This document shows, piece after piece, positions 62,489 to 64,000 of a stretch of DNA of 64,000 nt (its first letter is position 1; each line of letters starts with the position of its first letter). The DNA comes from Flavobacterium sp. NKUCC04_CG (GTDB lineage: Bacteria > Bacteroidota > Bacteroidia > Flavobacteriales > Flavobacteriaceae): the NCBI RefSeq assembly GCF_019345525.1, contig NZ_JAHKRA010000007.1, positions 1 to 64,000 of the forward strand, written 5' to 3'. The translations under genes were made by a program, and so were the position numbers. Under the pieces are notes generated by a model. That model was given only the letters and a program-made list of their open reading frames with translations. It had not been told where the DNA came from and made no database searches.

Positions 62489-63682
62489 TTACTTCTGATA
62501 TACAAAAGCAAAATGCGCTGGAATGTTGCCAGCGGTGGTTTTCCATTTTAAAATTCCTTCGGGTGAATAACAATAAACAAAACCCGTTACTAAATAATCT
62601 TGTGCGTCGGTAATGTAAATTTCCTTGGTTTCTGGATTGACAGCAATACCATAGGGAATCAGTATGTTTTTATCGCTACCATCTTTGATGATACGATTGG
62701 AAATAACTTTTTTAGTTTTGGTGTCAAGGATGCCGTAATTAACGGTGTTTTTTCCAGAATTGTGTTTAAAAGAAGTGCCAAAGTAATAAAGGCTATCTCC
62801 TTGTAGGGTCATTTCTGTAACTGGTATGTCGAGTTTTTGTTTGACCTGGTCGGTTTGGGTATCGATGACGTATAAATTGGGTTCAATGTCGTAGTTGTCT
62901 CCTCTTGAGCTAACATAGATATCTCCTCTTTTGTCTAATTGTAGTCGATGTAGGTTGATGGCGACTTCAATTTTCTTGCTAAGTGTAAAGTCATTTAAAT
63001 CCACTACTGCGACGGTGGTGTCGTAATTGGGAACGCGATAACCGCCAGAATTAGCTACATAGAGTTTGTTGTTGTGAACCACCATCTCTTCGGGCTGATA
63101 GCCTACGGATACTTGTCTGTTGATTCGTAATGAGGTCGTATCAATTTCGGCAACAAAACCCACTTCTGCATTGGGATTGATCTCCACGGGGCCGGCATAA
63201 GAGCTCACATAGGCTTTTCCATTGTGGAAAGTCATATAGCGGCAATTGGGAATATTAATCTTTCCGAGGTGCACTCCCGTAGCAACATCAAAGACTTCTA
63301 TATAGTTAGAAACACTAATTAAGGCATAGGCTTTACTGCCATATATTTTAATGTCGTTCCCAACATCGCCCAATTCCTTAACCACATTGGGATTTCTTTC
63401 GGAATAAAGGTCGCGTGTATATACTCCTGTAGCATAATCAAAGTAGTCGATGGTTGCGCGATTCATGCCCATATTGCCTTCATTTAACAAATAAAATCCT
63501 TTGATTTTACCGCCAAGTCTGGGTGGTGCTACTTGATTGGAATCGGAGAGGTAGATGGTTTCGTCCTTTCTGCAGGAACTGAAGAACAGCGTCAACAACA
63601 GTAAGCTAATTAGAAACTGTTTTTGTGTGATTAACCGATGGCGGAGCTTGGGAAACAAAGTTGTTATTTGGTATAGTCTCAT
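62489..63682 (-). CDS. btuG: DUF5074/YncE-like beta-propeller lipoprotein, BtuG-like
   Basis: The 397-residue protein has a lipobox (LLTLFFSSCRKDE) and a seven-bladed YncE/DUF5074 beta-propeller with the hallmark region LLNEGNMGMNRATIDYFDY and SERNPNVVKELGDVGND. BtuG binds cobalamin very tightly outside the cell and forms a lid on BtuB. Its ATG overlaps the stop of the TonB receptor (ATGA), so the two are translationally coupled, as expected for BtuB-BtuG. The N-terminus before the signal is long, so the start may lie further in. Confidence 0.9.
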   Translation of the reverse strand: MRLYQITTLFPKLRHRLITQKQFLISLLLLTLFFSSCRKDETIYLSDSNQVAPPRLGGKIKGFYLLNEGNMGMNRATIDYFDYATGVYTRDLYSERNPNVVKELGDVGNDIKIYGSKAYALISVSNYIEVFDVATGVHLGKINIPNCRYMTFHNGKAYVSSYAGPVEINPNAEVGFVAEIDTTSLRINRQVSVGYQPEEMVVHNNKLYVANSGGYRVPNYDTTVAVVDLNDFTLSKKIEVAINLHRLQLDKRGDIYVSSRGDNYDIEPNLYVIDTQTDQVKQKLDIPVTEMTLQGDSLYYFGTSFKHNSGKNTVNYGILDTKTKKVISNRIIKDGSDKNILIPYGIAVNPETKEIYITDAQDYLVTGFVYCYSPEGILKWKTTAGNIPAHFAFVYQK

Positions 63683-64000
63683 AGTTCAAAACTTAAAATA
63701 AAACGAAAATTTCTGCCCGGCATTGGGTAATTGGTGACCACATCGTATTGTTGGTCCATAATATTATTGGCTTCTGCGCTAATTTTAAAGTGATATTGGT
63801 ACAGTTTTAAATCTTTTTGCAGTGCCATATCATGGGTGTACCACGGTTGAACCGCATTGCGTTCAATGTTGTTCATCGCTGCATCATATCTTTTTCCCAC
63901 ATATACAAAACTGTAGTTGAATCCCCAATTTTTATAATCTAATCCAACAATCGCTGAACCAGAATGCCATGGTGCATATGGAATTTGATCGCCATAAGCC
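63679..64000 (-). CDS. btuB: TonB-dependent receptor C-terminus, BtuB-like (partial)
   Basis: The 3' end of a receptor gene whose frame stays open to the right edge of the window. A GTG at 63900 is internal, not a start. The C-terminal barrel strands are clear (WGFNYSFVYVGKRYD, KISAEANNIMDQQYDVV, PMPGRNFRFILSFEL). The BtuB assignment rests on its coupling to the BtuG-like gene. Its N-terminus and any cobalamin riboswitch lie outside the window. Confidence 0.85.
   Translation of the reverse strand, partial: AYGDQIPYAPWHSGSAIVGLDYKNWGFNYSFVYVGKRYDAAMNNIERNAVQPWYTHDMALQKDLKLYQYHFKISAEANNIMDQQYDVVTNYPMPGRNFRFILSFEL

Noticed and set aside
63679-63900. 73-residue ORF as a complete gene
   Set aside because: The frame is open to the window edge and encodes barrel strands, so it is the end of a TonB receptor.

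Overview
The window looks like a chromosomal segment of a Flavobacteriaceae bacterium (phylum Bacteroidota), probably Flavobacterium or a close relative. The evidence is low G+C, promoters of the TAnnTTTG type, a type IX secretion (T9SS) sorting domain, a DnaE with a fused proofreading exonuclease, DUF2807 (head GIN), DUF4271 and DUF4296 proteins, and a BtuG/BtuH-type corrinoid locus. The species cannot be settled from the sequence alone.

Layout. 1-1.6 kb is an accessory end: a hairpin-bearing tandem repeat, a small protein and a lipoprotein, flanked by inverted copies of the repeat tail. 1.6-7 kb holds small unknowns, class I fumarase, O6-methylguanine-DNA methyltransferase, a serine hydrolase and an exonuclease. 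6.8-7.9 kb holds an OsmC-like gene behind two leader-peptide/terminator units. 7.9-21 kb is mostly housekeeping: oligopeptide ABC ATPase, saccharopine dehydrogenase-like protein, PEP carboxykinase, HemD, DUF4271, a dolichol-phosphate-mannose-synthase-like enzyme, dihydroorotase, DUF4296, an epimerase, TyrS and a LuxE-like protein. 21-27.8 kb is a surface-nutrient locus (TonB receptor, beta-helix lipoprotein, mini T9SS protein) divergent from a PhoB/PhoR-like pair. 27.8-38.8 kb has a glycosyltransferase, TrmB, LysE, an alkyltransferase-like protein, and an NtrB/NtrC-like pair divergent from an ABC exporter bracketed by two DUF2807 proteins. 39-42 kb is an Fe-S/redox group (Mrp/ApbC, NifU-like, FNR, ferredoxin). 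42.5-45.5 kb has acyl-CoA dehydrogenase, DUF3050 and an SDR. 45.6-50.8 kb is the homoserine/methionine operon metY-metX-thrA (minus strand). 50.8-58.6 kb has rpsP-rimM-trmN6, a lipoprotein, dnaE and trxA. 58.6-60.3 kb is RNA-rich, with two tRNA-Asp genes in a duplicated unit. 60.3-64 kb is a corrinoid-uptake operon running off the right edge.

The main discovery candidate is a pair of tandem translational attenuators. Upstream of metY on the minus strand lie two short ORFs, one with the run MMMMQMMM and one with four internal Met codons, each followed by a perfect intrinsic terminator. The same two-step arrangement, with recognisably related peptides, terminators and promoter-to-start spacing, precedes the OsmC-like gene about 43 kb away. 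In each unit a stretch in the last codons of the leader can pair with the 5' arm of the following terminator, giving a mutually exclusive antiterminator. Differences between the loci change the leader segment and both terminator arms together. This suggests a methionine-responsive double attenuator controlling at least two transcription units.

A second regulatory candidate is the NtrBC-like pair facing the ABC/DUF2807 operon, with a perfect palindrome and an imperfect sigma-54-like element between them.
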